Shown: positions 9,159-17,943 of the stretch, one piece after another
How positions within the stretch are numbered: the first letter of the stretch is position 1
How the letters are laid out: each line of letters starts with the position of its first letter
Assembly (NCBI RefSeq): GCF_902506505.1
Contig: NZ_LR733406.1
Location: 248,001-312,000, forward strand
Source of the DNA: Pseudomonas sp. 8AS
GTDB taxonomy: Bacteria; Pseudomonadota; Gammaproteobacteria; Pseudomonadales; Pseudomonadaceae
Length of the DNA: 64,000 bases
Direction: 5' to 3'
The notes under the pieces: model-generated
What the model was told of the DNA's origin: nothing
Seen by the model: the letters and a program-made list of their open reading frames with translations, nothing else
Database searches by the model: none
Made by a program: the position numbers and the translations under genes

Positions 9159-10214
9159 TTACTTACTGACCTGGGCCAGACCGGCGGCAGCCGGGATGAC
9201 GGAGGATTGGCGAGCGGCTAGGGCAACGCTACGCAGGCGGTAATTGATCAGTACCAGCACCAGCAGCAGGCCCGCGCCACCGGCGTTGTGCGCCACCGCC
9301 ACAGCCAGGGGCAGATGCAGCAGCACGTTGCTGATGCCCAGGCTGACCTGCACCGCCAACGCCAGCAGCAACAGGCCGCTGAGCCTGCCCTGGCCGGCGG
9401 CGCGCAGGCGCCAGGCCAGCAGCAGCAGAACCAGGCTGACCAGCACCGCCCCCAGCCGATGGCTCATATGGATGGCGGTGCGCGCCTCGCTGTCGAGCTG
9501 GCCGCCGAGGTAGTTGGGGCCGATGTGCTGGGTCAGGTGGAAGCCGTTGGCGAAGTCCATCGCCGGCAGCCACTGGCCATGGCAGGTGGGCAGGTCGATA
9601 CAGGCCACCGCCGCGTAGTTGGAGCTGACCCAGCCGCCCAGGGCGATCTGCCCGATGACCAGAGCCAGGGCCACACCCGCCAGCAGGCGCAAGGACTTGG
9701 CAACCCTGGGCAGTGCCGGCAGGGCGGCGGACAGGCGCAGGGTCAGCAGGAACAGCAGGGCCAATGTGGTGAAGCCGCCCAGCAGGTGCGCGGTGACCAC
9801 CTGCGGCCACAGCTTGAGGGTCACGGTCCACATGCCGAAGGCGGCCTGGGCGATCACCACGCCGAGCAGCAGCACGGGCAGCTTGAGCGGCTGGCCCGGC
9901 TCGCCGCGCCGGCGCAGGGCCTGCAGCGCCAGGCCGAGAATCAGCAGGCCGAGGCTGCCGGCAAAGTAGCGATGGACCATCTCGTTCCAGCCTTTCTGCG
10001 CCTCCACCGGGGCCTCGGGGAAGCGTGCCTCGGCATGGGCCAGCTGCGCCTCGCTTTGCGGCACACCGATGAAGCCGTAGCAGCCCGGCCAGTCCGGGCA
10101 ACCGAGGCCGGCGTGGGTCAGCCGGGTATAGGCGCCGAGCAGGACCACCAGCACCGCCAGCAGGGTGGCGAACAGGGCCAGGCGGTAGCCGGGGCGGGTT
10201 GTGCGTTCAGTCAT
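9159..10214 (-). CDS. ctaA: Heme A synthase (COX15/CtaA)
   Basis: 351 residues with eight predicted helices in two related halves. Heme-ligand His residues lie in TRLTHAG, EMVHRY, VVTAHLLGG and IHMSHRLG. The GCPDWPGCYG loop carries the Cys pair seen in this family, and a second pair is in CIDLPTCHG. It oxidises heme O to heme A for the aa3 oxidase. 18 nt upstream of cyoE. Confidence 0.94.
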   Translation of the reverse strand: MTERTTRPGYRLALFATLLAVLVVLLGAYTRLTHAGLGCPDWPGCYGFIGVPQSEAQLAHAEARFPEAPVEAQKGWNEMVHRYFAGSLGLLILGLALQALRRRGEPGQPLKLPVLLLGVVIAQAAFGMWTVTLKLWPQVVTAHLLGGFTTLALLFLLTLRLSAALPALPRVAKSLRLLAGVALALVIGQIALGGWVSSNYAAVACIDLPTCHGQWLPAMDFANGFHLTQHIGPNYLGGQLDSEARTAIHMSHRLGAVLVSLVLLLLAWRLRAAGQGRLSGLLLLALAVQVSLGISNVLLHLPLAVAVAHNAGGAGLLLVLVLINYRLRSVALAARQSSVIPAAAGLAQVSK

Positions 10215-10263
10215 CCAGGGGCCTCGTTCTTGTTGTTATACGGGCATGGCTTGGGCGAATACG

Positions 10264-10857
10264 TCAGCCGATCTGCGACAGCTTAAGGAGCAGGCGCAGG
10301 TCATTGAGGATGGCCTTGCCCTTGGTCGTGGCGTCGTAGCGCAGCACCAGGTTGCCGTGCGGATCGACCAGCCACAGCTGGGCGCCGCTGGCGCCCTTGC
10401 TGGTCTTCGCGTAGGCCGACAGGTCGAGGCCGTAGCGCCCCAGCTGCGGGTATTCGCGTTGCAGCTGGGCGTCGTAGTCGGCCGGCAACGGGCTGCCGAT
10501 GGCTAGGCCATGGCTGGCGCGGCTGGCATCGCGATTGAGGCCGATCTGGATCTGCCGGGCGGTGTAGACCAGCTGGCGGCAATCCTCGGCGCAGCCCTGC
10601 GGCGCGGTGACCAGGATCTGCCAGCGCTCCTGGGCGGCCCCGGTGACGCCGAGGTCGGCCAGGCTCTGGCCGTCGCCGATCAGCTCGCCGTGGTAGTTGC
10701 GCGCATCCGGCACCCAGAAGCGCCATTGGTACATGGCGGTGGCGAGGACCATCGGGCCGATCGCCACCAGCAGCAGCAGGATCAGCTGCAGGCGTCCGCG
10801 CAGGCGCGGTACGGCCACCTCAGGAATGCTGTTGGGGGGATTCATGGTTGTGCTCAT
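10264..10857 (-). CDS. Cox-cluster membrane-anchored thioredoxin-like protein
   Basis: 197 residues from ATG 10857, chosen for GGGAG about 10 nt upstream; a second ATG at 10845 is possible. N-terminal membrane helix (about 27-48), then a periplasmic domain with a Cys pair (GCAEDC) and a thioredoxin/SCO-like arrangement (WQILVTAPQGC, LWLVDPHGNLVLRY near the C-terminus). Members occur between surf1 and ctaA in Pseudomonas cox clusters. A copper or redox role in oxidase assembly is inference. Overlaps the surf1 end by 38 nt. Confidence 0.75.
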   Translation of the reverse strand: MSTTMNPPNSIPEVAVPRLRGRLQLILLLLVAIGPMVLATAMYQWRFWVPDARNYHGELIGDGQSLADLGVTGAAQERWQILVTAPQGCAEDCRQLVYTARQIQIGLNRDASRASHGLAIGSPLPADYDAQLQREYPQLGRYGLDLSAYAKTSKGASGAQLWLVDPHGNLVLRYDATTKGKAILNDLRLLLKLSQIG

Positions 10858-11563
10858 CGTGCTGCTCCCGCGCATTGCGCCATCCGAAATAGAGGTAAAG
10901 GCCACACAGTGCCACCGCCAGGGCGAACCACTGCACGGCATAGCCGGTGTGCTTGTCCGGGCTCATGGCCACCACCGGCCACTCGGCCAGGTAGGCGGCC
11001 GGGCCGGGTTCGAGACGCACTTCGTAGGCCAGCCCGCCACGGCCCAGTTGCTGCCACAGGCGCTGCGGTTCGACCAGGGTGATCAGCCGCGGCCAGCTCT
11101 TGTCTGGCACATCGCCCTGCAACTGGAAGCCGGCGCCCGGCGGCAGATAGACCTGCGCCACCAGCTCCAGCGGCTGCTCGGGGGTGGTGAACTGCGGCGG
11201 GGTGCGCCGATCCGGCCAGGGCAACCAGCCACGGTTGACCAGCAGCCACAGGCCGCTGGCCTGGTCATAGAAGGGTTGCAGCAGCTCGACGCCGACCCGG
11301 CCGTGGCGCTGGCGGTTGTCGAGCAGCAGGCTGTGGCGCTCGTCGAACTGCCCTTGCAGGCGGATGCGGGTGTGCGCCGGGTCACGGCGCCGCTCAAGCT
11401 CGGCCAGGCTGATCGGCGCCGCGTTCTGGCGGGCTTCATGGCTGGCCAGCAGGGCACGCTTCTCCTCGGCCCGCTCCAGCTGCCAGAAGCCCAGGGCCAC
11501 CAGCAGCGGCAGCAACAGGACCACCACCACACTGGGCAGAATGCCGGGACGAAAGGCGCTCAT
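10820..11563 (-). CDS. SURF1 family oxidase assembly protein
   Basis: 247 residues with the classic SURF1 plan: one membrane helix at each end (about 8-26 and 213-231) and a periplasmic domain between, with GFWQLERAEEK after helix 1, the central LLVNRGWLP and GYAVQWFALA at helix 2. It assists heme A insertion into subunit I. ATG 11563 is preceded by GGGAGG; the longer frame to 11611 would run into the promoter of the divergent gene. Confidence 0.92.
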   Translation of the reverse strand: MSAFRPGILPSVVVVLLLPLLVALGFWQLERAEEKRALLASHEARQNAAPISLAELERRRDPAHTRIRLQGQFDERHSLLLDNRQRHGRVGVELLQPFYDQASGLWLLVNRGWLPWPDRRTPPQFTTPEQPLELVAQVYLPPGAGFQLQGDVPDKSWPRLITLVEPQRLWQQLGRGGLAYEVRLEPGPAAYLAEWPVVAMSPDKHTGYAVQWFALAVALCGLYLYFGWRNAREQHDEHNHESPQQHS

Positions 11564-11637
11564 CGGCACCTCCCGAAACCCGCAACGCGGCTGGCTATAC
11601 TGCAAGTGCACCCCATTGCCATCCCCCGGAGTCCCGC

Positions 11638-11841
11638 ATGCTCAAAGCCGCGATCGTCCTCTTGCTGCTGGCCACCCTGGTCAGCCTGTTCAGCGGCCTG
11701 TTCTTCCTGGTCAAGGACGAGGGCCGTGGTATGCGAGTGGTCAATTCGCTGAGCCTGCGCGTGGCACTCACCGCCGTGACCGTGGCGCTGATCGCCTGGG
11801 GTTTCTACAGTGGCCAGCTGGCCAGCCACGCCCCCTGGTAA
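11638..11841 (+). CDS. Twin-transmembrane protein, DUF2909 family
   Basis: 67 residues with two membrane helices (about 3-24 and 41-60) joined by a short charged loop (KDEGRGMR). It is the only plus-strand gene inside the otherwise minus-strand cox cluster, divergent from surf1 and convergent with coxC. Matches the small DUF2909 proteins always found in this place in Pseudomonas. Function unknown; a link to oxidase assembly is suggested only by position. Confidence 0.82.
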   Translation: MLKAAIVLLLLATLVSLFSGLFFLVKDEGRGMRVVNSLSLRVALTAVTVALIAWGFYSGQLASHAPW

Positions 11842-11872
11842 GGCAGCCGAAGCCGGCCGCCCGGCACTCGCC

Positions 11873-12760
11873 TCAAAGCACGTAGACGAAGACGAACAAC
11901 CCCAGCCAGACCACATCGACGAAGTGCCAGTACCAGCTGGCCGCCTCGAAGCCGAAGTGTTTGTCACCGTCGAAATGGCCCTTGAGGATGCGCACCAGCA
12001 TCACCGTGAGGATGATCGCCCCCAGGGTCACATGCGCGCCGTGGAAGCCGGTGAGCATGAAGAAGGTCGCGCCATAGATGCCCGAGCCCAGGGTCAGACC
12101 CAGCTCGGTATAGGCCTCGATGTATTCCTCGATCTGCAGCGCCAGGAAGCTCAGGCCGAGCAGGATGGTCAGCGCCAGCCAGGCCTTGAGCGGGCCGCGC
12201 TTGTTCTTCTTCAGCGCGTGGTGGGCGAAGGTCACGGTGAAGCTGGAGCTGACCAGCAGGATGGTGTTGATCAGCGGCAGGTGCCAGGGATCGATCACTT
12301 CCTTGGGCGGCGGGAACAGCTTGGCATCCGGGTTGTTCAGCGCCGGCCAGGCGAACTCGAAGGCCGGCCAGAGCATGTTGGCCACGCCCTTGGCACCCTC
12401 GCCGCCGAGCCAGGGCCCGGAGAAGTTGCGTACATAGAACAGCGCGCCGAAGAAGGCGGCGAAGAACATCACCTCGGAGAAGATGAACCAGCTCATGCCC
12501 CAGCGGAACGAGCGGTCCATCTGCGGGCTGTACAGGCCGTCGCGGCTCTCCTTGATCACCGCGCCGAACCAGCCGAACAGCATGTAGGCGAGGAACAGGC
12601 CGCCGACGAAGAAGATCAGCGGGCCGTTGGAGTCGGCACGCTCGGCCTTGAGGTCGTTGAACCAGGTGCCGAGACCGTAGACGGTCAGCAGCATGCCGAG
12701 GGTGGCGATGATCGGCCACTTGCTCTGGGCGGGAACGTAGTAGTGCTGGTGACTCGACAT
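11873..12760 (-). CDS. coxC: Cytochrome c oxidase subunit III
   Basis: 295 residues, seven membrane helices. Recognised from WGMSWFIFSEVMFFAAFFGA, the ITLLVSSSF-like TILLVSSSFTVTFAHHAL and the C-terminal HFGFEAASWYWHFVDVVWLGLFVFVY, which is diagnostic for subunit III. Structural subunit of the aa3 oxidase. 11 nt downstream of ctaG. Confidence 0.97.
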   Translation of the reverse strand: MSSHQHYYVPAQSKWPIIATLGMLLTVYGLGTWFNDLKAERADSNGPLIFFVGGLFLAYMLFGWFGAVIKESRDGLYSPQMDRSFRWGMSWFIFSEVMFFAAFFGALFYVRNFSGPWLGGEGAKGVANMLWPAFEFAWPALNNPDAKLFPPPKEVIDPWHLPLINTILLVSSSFTVTFAHHALKKNKRGPLKAWLALTILLGLSFLALQIEEYIEAYTELGLTLGSGIYGATFFMLTGFHGAHVTLGAIILTVMLVRILKGHFDGDKHFGFEAASWYWHFVDVVWLGLFVFVYVL

Positions 12761-12771
12761 TGTTGTTCTCC

Positions 12772-13320
12772 TTATGGAGTCGTCTGCGCCACAGAAACCT
12801 GCGCCGCAGTGATATCGAACAGGGTGTAGGCCAGGGTCAGGTGCTTCACATCCGCCGGTAAATCCCTATCGACGATGAAGCGCACCGGCATCTCGATGCG
12901 CTCGCCCGGCTGCAGCACCTGCTGGGTGAAGCAGAAGCACTCGGTCTTGTGGAAGAAGGCAGCAGCCTTTGACGGCGCCACGCTGGGCACGGCCTGGGCG
13001 GTCATCGGCTTGTCGGTCGGGTTGTAGGCAACGAACAGCATCTGGTTGCTCGCCCCCGGATGCACCACCAGGTCATCCGCCTTGGCGCGGAACTCCCAGA
13101 CCATGTCGGCGGCATTGGTGGCGAGGAACTGCACGCGCACCTGGCGCCGCTCGTCCACCACCTGGCCGCCCTGGTAGGCCCCGGCGGTCTTGCCGTTGAT
13201 GCCGAAGGCCTGGCACATCACGTCGTAGATCGGCACCAGGGCGAAGCCGAAGGCGAACATGCCGACCACCACCGCCAGCAGGCGGACGATCAGGCGACGG
13301 GTGGCCAGGGCTTCGCTCAC
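12772..13320 (-). CDS. ctaG: Cytochrome c oxidase assembly protein CtaG (Cox11)
   Basis: 182 residues. One N-terminal helix (about 9-29), then a periplasmic immunoglobulin-like domain with the copper-binding CFCF motif (ECFCFTQQ, about 130). Delivers Cu to the CuB site of subunit I. GTG start, with the TAGGAG ribosome site containing the coxA stop codon TAG, so the two genes are coupled. Confidence 0.95.
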   Translation of the reverse strand: MSEALATRRLIVRLLAVVVGMFAFGFALVPIYDVMCQAFGINGKTAGAYQGGQVVDERRQVRVQFLATNAADMVWEFRAKADDLVVHPGASNQMLFVAYNPTDKPMTAQAVPSVAPSKAAAFFHKTECFCFTQQVLQPGERIEMPVRFIVDRDLPADVKHLTLAYTLFDITAAQVSVAQTTP

Positions 13321-13330
13321 GGCGGCGCTC

Positions 13331-14926
13331 CTACTTCACGTCCGGCGGGGTGGTGAAGGTGTGGTAGGGCGCCGGCGACGGCACCGTCCACTCCAGCCCT
13401 TCGGCGCCATCCCAGGGCTTGGCCGGGGCGGGCTTGCCGCCACGGATGCACTTGATGACGATGAACAGGAAGAGGAACTGGGTGGCGCCGAAGGTGAACG
13501 CGCCGATCGACGAGAGCATGTTGAAGTCGGCGAACTGCAGGTTGTAGTCGGGAATGCGCCGCGGCATGCCGGCCAGGCCGACGAAGTGCATGGGGAAGAA
13601 CGCCATGTTCATGCCGATGAAGCTCATCCAGAAATGCAGCTTGCCCAGGGTCTCGTCGTACATGTGGCCGGTCCACTTGGGCAGCCAGTAGTAGGCCGAG
13701 GCGAAGATGCCGAAGATCGCCCCGGGCACCAGGACATAGTGGAAGTGCGCCACCACGAAGTAGGTGTCGTGGTACTGGAAGTCCGCCGGGGCGATGGCCA
13801 GCATCAGCCCGGAGAAGCCGCCGATGGTGAACAGGATGACGAAGGCCACGGAGAACAGCATCGGCGTCTCGAAGGTCATCGAGCCCTGCCACATGGTGCT
13901 GGCCCAGTTGAACACCTTCACCCCGGTGGGCACGGCGATCAGCATGGTGGCGTACATGAAGAACAGTTCGCCGGTGAGCGGGATGCCCACGGTGAACATG
14001 TGGTGCGCCCAGACGATGAACGACAGGAAGGCGATCGAGGCGGTGGCGTAGACCATCGAGGTGTAGCCGAACAGCGGCTTGCGCGCGAAGGCCGGGATGA
14101 TCGAGCTGACGGCGCCGAAGGCCGGCAGGATCATGATGTACACCTCGGGGTGGCCGAAGAACCAGAACACGTGCTGGAACAGCACCGGGTCGCCACCGCC
14201 GGCCGCGCTGAAGAAGCTGGTGCCGAAGTGGATGTCCATCAGCATCATGGTCACCACCCCGGCCAGCACCGGCATCACCGCGATCAGCAGGAAGGCTGTG
14301 ATCAGCCAGGTCCAGACGAACAGCGGCATCTTCATCAGGGTCATGCCGGGGGCGCGCAGGTTGAGGATGGTGGCGATCACGTTGATCGCGCCCATTATCG
14401 AGCTGATGCCCATCAGGTGCACGGCGAAGATGAAGAAGGTCACCGATTCCGGCGCATAGGTGGTCGACAGCGGGGCGTAGAAGGTCCAGCCGAAGTTCGG
14501 CCCGCCACCCTCGCTGAACAATGTGCTGACCAGCATGCCGAAGGCCGCCGGCAGCAGCCAGAAGCTGAAGTTGTTCATCCGCGGCAGGGCCATGTCCGGC
14601 GCGCCGACCATCAGCGGGATCATCCAGTTGGCCAGGCCGACGAAGGCCGGCATCACCGCGCCGAAGACCATGATCAGGCCGTGCATGGTGGTCATCTGGT
14701 TGAAGAATTCCGGCTGCACGATCTGCAGGCCGGGCTGGAACAGCTCGGCGCGGATCACCATGGCCATGCTGCCACCCAGCAGGAACATGGCGAAGCTGAA
14801 CCACAGGTACATGGTGCCGATGTCCTTGTGGTTGGTGGTCAGCACCCAGCGCATCAGGCCCTTGGCCGGGCCATGGTGGTGGTCAGCATGACCCTGCTCT
14901 TTATGAGAGTCGATCACTGCACTCAT
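13331..14926 (-). CDS. coxA: Cytochrome c oxidase subunit I (aa3 type)
   Basis: 531 residues, twelve membrane helices. The heme-copper core is intact: low-spin heme His in TTMHGLIMVF (about 83), the CuB His-Tyr crosslink in FGHPEVYIMILP (about 262-273), the His pair in WAHHMFTVG and the heme a3/a ligands in VVAHFHYVL. The K- and D-channel residues cannot be judged fully by eye. ATG 14926 lies 4 nt after the coxB stop; the long upstream frame is coxB in another frame. Confidence 0.97.
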   Translation of the reverse strand: MSAVIDSHKEQGHADHHHGPAKGLMRWVLTTNHKDIGTMYLWFSFAMFLLGGSMAMVIRAELFQPGLQIVQPEFFNQMTTMHGLIMVFGAVMPAFVGLANWMIPLMVGAPDMALPRMNNFSFWLLPAAFGMLVSTLFSEGGGPNFGWTFYAPLSTTYAPESVTFFIFAVHLMGISSIMGAINVIATILNLRAPGMTLMKMPLFVWTWLITAFLLIAVMPVLAGVVTMMLMDIHFGTSFFSAAGGGDPVLFQHVFWFFGHPEVYIMILPAFGAVSSIIPAFARKPLFGYTSMVYATASIAFLSFIVWAHHMFTVGIPLTGELFFMYATMLIAVPTGVKVFNWASTMWQGSMTFETPMLFSVAFVILFTIGGFSGLMLAIAPADFQYHDTYFVVAHFHYVLVPGAIFGIFASAYYWLPKWTGHMYDETLGKLHFWMSFIGMNMAFFPMHFVGLAGMPRRIPDYNLQFADFNMLSSIGAFTFGATQFLFLFIVIKCIRGGKPAPAKPWDGAEGLEWTVPSPAPYHTFTTPPDVK

Positions 14927-14930
14927 GTCC

Positions 14931-16055
14931 TTACTCCTGAGCCTGTTTGAACGCGAGGACGTCTTTCGGTGTGACCATGTCGCCCACCGCATTGCCCCAG
15001 GCATTGCGTTCGTAGGTGATGATCGCGGCGATGTCGACTTCCGACAGCTGCTTGCCGAAGGCGGCCATGGAGGTTCCCGGCTTGCCGTTGACCACGATGC
15101 CGATATGGCCGGCGGCAGGACCGGTGGCGATCTTCGAGCCCTTGAGCGCCGGGAACATCGGCGGCAGGCCTTCGCCGGTCGGCTGGTGACAGGCGGCACA
15201 GGTGGTCTGGTAAGCCTTCTCGCCACGGGCGTAGAGCTCGTCACGGGTCCATTCCTTGCTGGTCAGCTCCTTGACCTTGGCCGCCTCGGCCTTGCGCTCG
15301 GCCAGCCAGATGGCGAAGTCTTCCTTGCTCTTGGCCTCGACCACCACCGGCATGAAGCCGTGGTCCTTGCCGCACAGCTCGGTGCACTGGCCGCGATAGA
15401 TGCCGGGGTTGTCGATGCGCGTCCAGGACTCGTTGACGAAGCCGGGGATGGCGTCCTTCTTCACCGCCAGGGCCGGCACCCACCAGGAGTGGATCACGTC
15501 GGCGGCGGTGATCAGGAAGCGCACCTTGGTGCCGACCGGCACCACCAGCGGCTGGTCCACCTCGAGCAGGTAGTGCTCGCCTTTTTCCGCCTGGTTGTGG
15601 ATCTGCGCGGACGGCGTGGCCAGATTGCTGAAGAACTCGACGTCCTGGCCCAGGTACTTGTAGTGCCACTTCCACTGGTAGCCGGTGACCTGGATATCCA
15701 GCTCCGACTCGGAGGTGTCGTAGATGTCGATCAGGGTCTTGGTCGCCGGCACCGCCATCACCACCAGGATGGCGAACGGCACCACGGTCCAGAGAATCTC
15801 CACCGTGGTGCTTTCGTGGAAGTGGGCGGCGACCTGGCCGGTGGAGCGACGGTGGATGATCATCGACCAGAACATGGCGCCGAAGACCACCACGCCGATC
15901 ACGACGCAGATCCAGAAGATGATCATGTGCAGGTCGAAGACTGAACGGCTGACCTCGGTGGCGCCGGGCAGCATGTTGACTGCCCACTCGGCCTGCGCCG
16001 AGCCGAATGCCAACCACAGCAGGAGGCCCATCCAGACTCGTGGATGTCGCATCAT
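14931..16055 (-). CDS. coxB: Cytochrome c oxidase subunit II with fused cytochrome c domain
   Basis: 374 residues. Signal peptide (about 1-22), two membrane helices, the CuA cupredoxin domain (WWVPALAVKKD, then CTELCGKDHGFMP supplying the two Cys, His and Met), and a C-terminal class I cytochrome c with CAACH (about 290) and axial Met in GTSMAAFG. This caa3-like architecture is normal for Pseudomonas. First gene of the cox operon, transcribed from the 371-bp gap 16056-16426. Confidence 0.97.
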   Translation of the reverse strand: MMRHPRVWMGLLLWLAFGSAQAEWAVNMLPGATEVSRSVFDLHMIIFWICVVIGVVVFGAMFWSMIIHRRSTGQVAAHFHESTTVEILWTVVPFAILVVMAVPATKTLIDIYDTSESELDIQVTGYQWKWHYKYLGQDVEFFSNLATPSAQIHNQAEKGEHYLLEVDQPLVVPVGTKVRFLITAADVIHSWWVPALAVKKDAIPGFVNESWTRIDNPGIYRGQCTELCGKDHGFMPVVVEAKSKEDFAIWLAERKAEAAKVKELTSKEWTRDELYARGEKAYQTTCAACHQPTGEGLPPMFPALKGSKIATGPAAGHIGIVVNGKPGTSMAAFGKQLSEVDIAAIITYERNAWGNAVGDMVTPKDVLAFKQAQE

Positions 16056-16426
16056 TGCGGGTTCCCCTTAATTTTTCTTGTTATCCCGCCGGCAAAGCCC
16101 GCGGCAAAGGGATCGACTGCCGATACAGCTGGCTGAAACTGTCGAAACCTCTCCGTGCCGCAGCCCGTCCGGTTCCATCAGGTAACGCCTTGCGATTTCG
16201 AGTATAGACAGCCACTGCGACATAACAACGCAGCCAGAAAAATGCCGCGGGGAATTTATCCTTGGCGCAGGGGCAGCAATGGCGGGGGCTGCGACCTAGA
16301 GCGGGGCGCGCTATATAGCAAGCAAGAATAAATATTTAATAATTATGACAATCCGATCTTAGTCAGCACCCGTGGCGAGCTAAGGTGAACTCTCGTTTGA
16401 ATCATGTCCTCAACACAGGAGCCGTC
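16056..16426. promoter_or_regulatory. Divergent promoter region, coxB / conserved hypothetical
   Basis: 371 bp without a gene. It includes an AT-rich block at about 16318-16350 (ATAAATATTTAATAATTATG) that stands out from the GC-rich surroundings and lies about 75-110 bp before the plus-strand gene. Two divergent promoters are expected here. No confident operator was recognised. Confidence 0.5.
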
Positions 16427-17068
16427 ATGAATACCCTCGCACTGCGCGAACAGATCCAGCAGGCACTGGCCCATGAAGCCGACAGCGGCGCCCTGGCGCA
16501 ACAGCTGCAAGGCCAGCTGGCCAAGCTGCACCCGACCATCCAGCTGCCGGCCAGCGACGCCCGTGGCGTGCTCGAACGCTTCGTCGCCGCCTATATCGAG
16601 CAGGTACCGGACGTGCTCGACGCCGCCAACAGCGTGGCCCGCGAAGCCGGTATCGAGGAGCAGATCAAGCCGGTGCTGAAGCTGGCCGAGCAGTTCTTCC
16701 TCAGCCCGCCGAGCGTCATGGAGGGCCATCAGGGCCTGGATGCCCTGCTCGACGAATCCTACCTGGCCCACCGCCTGGTCGAGGAGGTCAACGACCGCTA
16801 CATCACCCACCTCGGCCAGCCGCTGATCCCGCTGGATACCACGGTGGCCAACCTGATCGCCCACCAGCTGATCGGCGAGCCCTTCGCCAACCAGCTGGAC
16901 GAAGCGGTGCAGCACGCCATGGACGGTCTGCTGGACGACAGCGTGTTCCAGCAGAGCTCGGTGCAGGACTACCGCGCCCGCCTGAGCAGCCCGCAGACCC
17001 TGACGGCCTGGCAGAGCTGGCCGTGCCTGTCGCGCCAGCTGGGCGTGGAGCTGGGCCTGCCGGCCTAA
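16427..17068 (+). CDS. Conserved hypothetical protein beside cox and carbonic anhydrase
   Basis: 213 residues, soluble, helical, no signal peptide and no Cys-based metal motif. AGGAG 7 nt upstream fixes the ATG at 16427. Distinct segments: LERFVAAYIEQVPDVLDAAN (about 46-65) and EVNDRYITHLGQPLIPLDTT (about 120-139). Same neighbourhood as in other Pseudomonas. No function can be assigned from the sequence. Confidence 0.72.
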   Translation: MNTLALREQIQQALAHEADSGALAQQLQGQLAKLHPTIQLPASDARGVLERFVAAYIEQVPDVLDAANSVAREAGIEEQIKPVLKLAEQFFLSPPSVMEGHQGLDALLDESYLAHRLVEEVNDRYITHLGQPLIPLDTTVANLIAHQLIGEPFANQLDEAVQHAMDGLLDDSVFQQSSVQDYRARLSSPQTLTAWQSWPCLSRQLGVELGLPA

Positions 17069-17103
17069 CAACCGCCCGCTAGCGCCTGACCGCGCCAGAT
17101 GCA

Positions 17104-17130
17104 ACAAGGCCCGCATTTCGCGGGCCTTGT
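17104..17130. terminator. Terminator hairpin between convergent genes
   Basis: Perfect 11-bp arms ACAAGGCCCGC / GCGGGCCTTGT with a 5-nt loop between the hypothetical gene and convergent can. U-tract is short on both sides. Confidence 0.75.
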
Positions 17131-17134
17131 CGTT

Positions 17135-17860
17135 TCACTGCGCCGGGTAGCGCGCCCTGGGTGTGGCCATCGGCACCACCTCGCCATCCAGCGGCAGGAA
17201 GTCCCCGCTCTCGGCGTGGTAGGCACGGATTGCGCTGCTCTCGATGTCATAGACCCAGCCGTGGATGAACAGCTGGCCGCTGGCCAGCCGCGCCGCCACC
17301 GAGGGGTGGGTGCACAGGTGGTTGAGCTGGGCGATCACGTTCTCCTCGGTGAGAATGCCCAGGGTGTCGTGGCCGCCGCAGCCGCAGTTCTCCTCGACCA
17401 CCCTGAGCGCCACTTCGCTGTGGCGCAGCCAGGCCTTGACCGTGGGCATGCTCTCCAGGGTCTCGGGGGCCAGCACCGCCTTCATCGCACCGCAGTCGGA
17501 GTGGCCGCAGACGATGATGTGCTGCACGCCCAGGGCCAGCACCGCGTACTCGATGGCGGTGGACACCCCGCCCATCATCTGCCCGTAGGGCGGCACCACG
17601 TTGCCGACGTTGCGGGTGACGAACAGGTCGCCCGGCGCGCTCTGGGTAATCAGCTCGGGCACGATGCGCGAGTCGGCGCAGGTGATGAACATGGCCCGCG
17701 GGTTCTGCGCGTTGGCCAGGGCCTTGAACAGCTCCTCCTGCTGCGGGAAGACCTCGCTGCGGAAGCGCTTGAAGCCGCCGACTATGGCGCTCAGCGCCTC
17801 GTCGGCGCTTTCCGGCGCGGTGCGCGCCTGCAGGGGAATGGCGTTGTGCTTGTAGGGCAT
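17135..17860 (-). CDS. can: Beta-class carbonic anhydrase
   Basis: 241 residues. Zn ligands and dyad are present: Cys and Asp-Arg in ITCADSRIVPE (about 58-68) and His/Cys in CGHSDCGAM (about 118-126). Interconverts CO2 and bicarbonate in the cytoplasm. The C-terminal WVYDIESSAIRAY is typical. ATG 17860; monocistronic by context, with the terminator just after its stop. Confidence 0.95.
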   Translation of the reverse strand: MPYKHNAIPLQARTAPESADEALSAIVGGFKRFRSEVFPQQEELFKALANAQNPRAMFITCADSRIVPELITQSAPGDLFVTRNVGNVVPPYGQMMGGVSTAIEYAVLALGVQHIIVCGHSDCGAMKAVLAPETLESMPTVKAWLRHSEVALRVVEENCGCGGHDTLGILTEENVIAQLNHLCTHPSVAARLASGQLFIHGWVYDIESSAIRAYHAESGDFLPLDGEVVPMATPRARYPAQ

Positions 17861-17943
17861 TGCGTCTACCTCATGCTGAACGTTGCGCAGGGCGAATTAT
17901 CGACCCGCCATGCGGACAGCCGCCAGCCGCGAATAGTCACAAA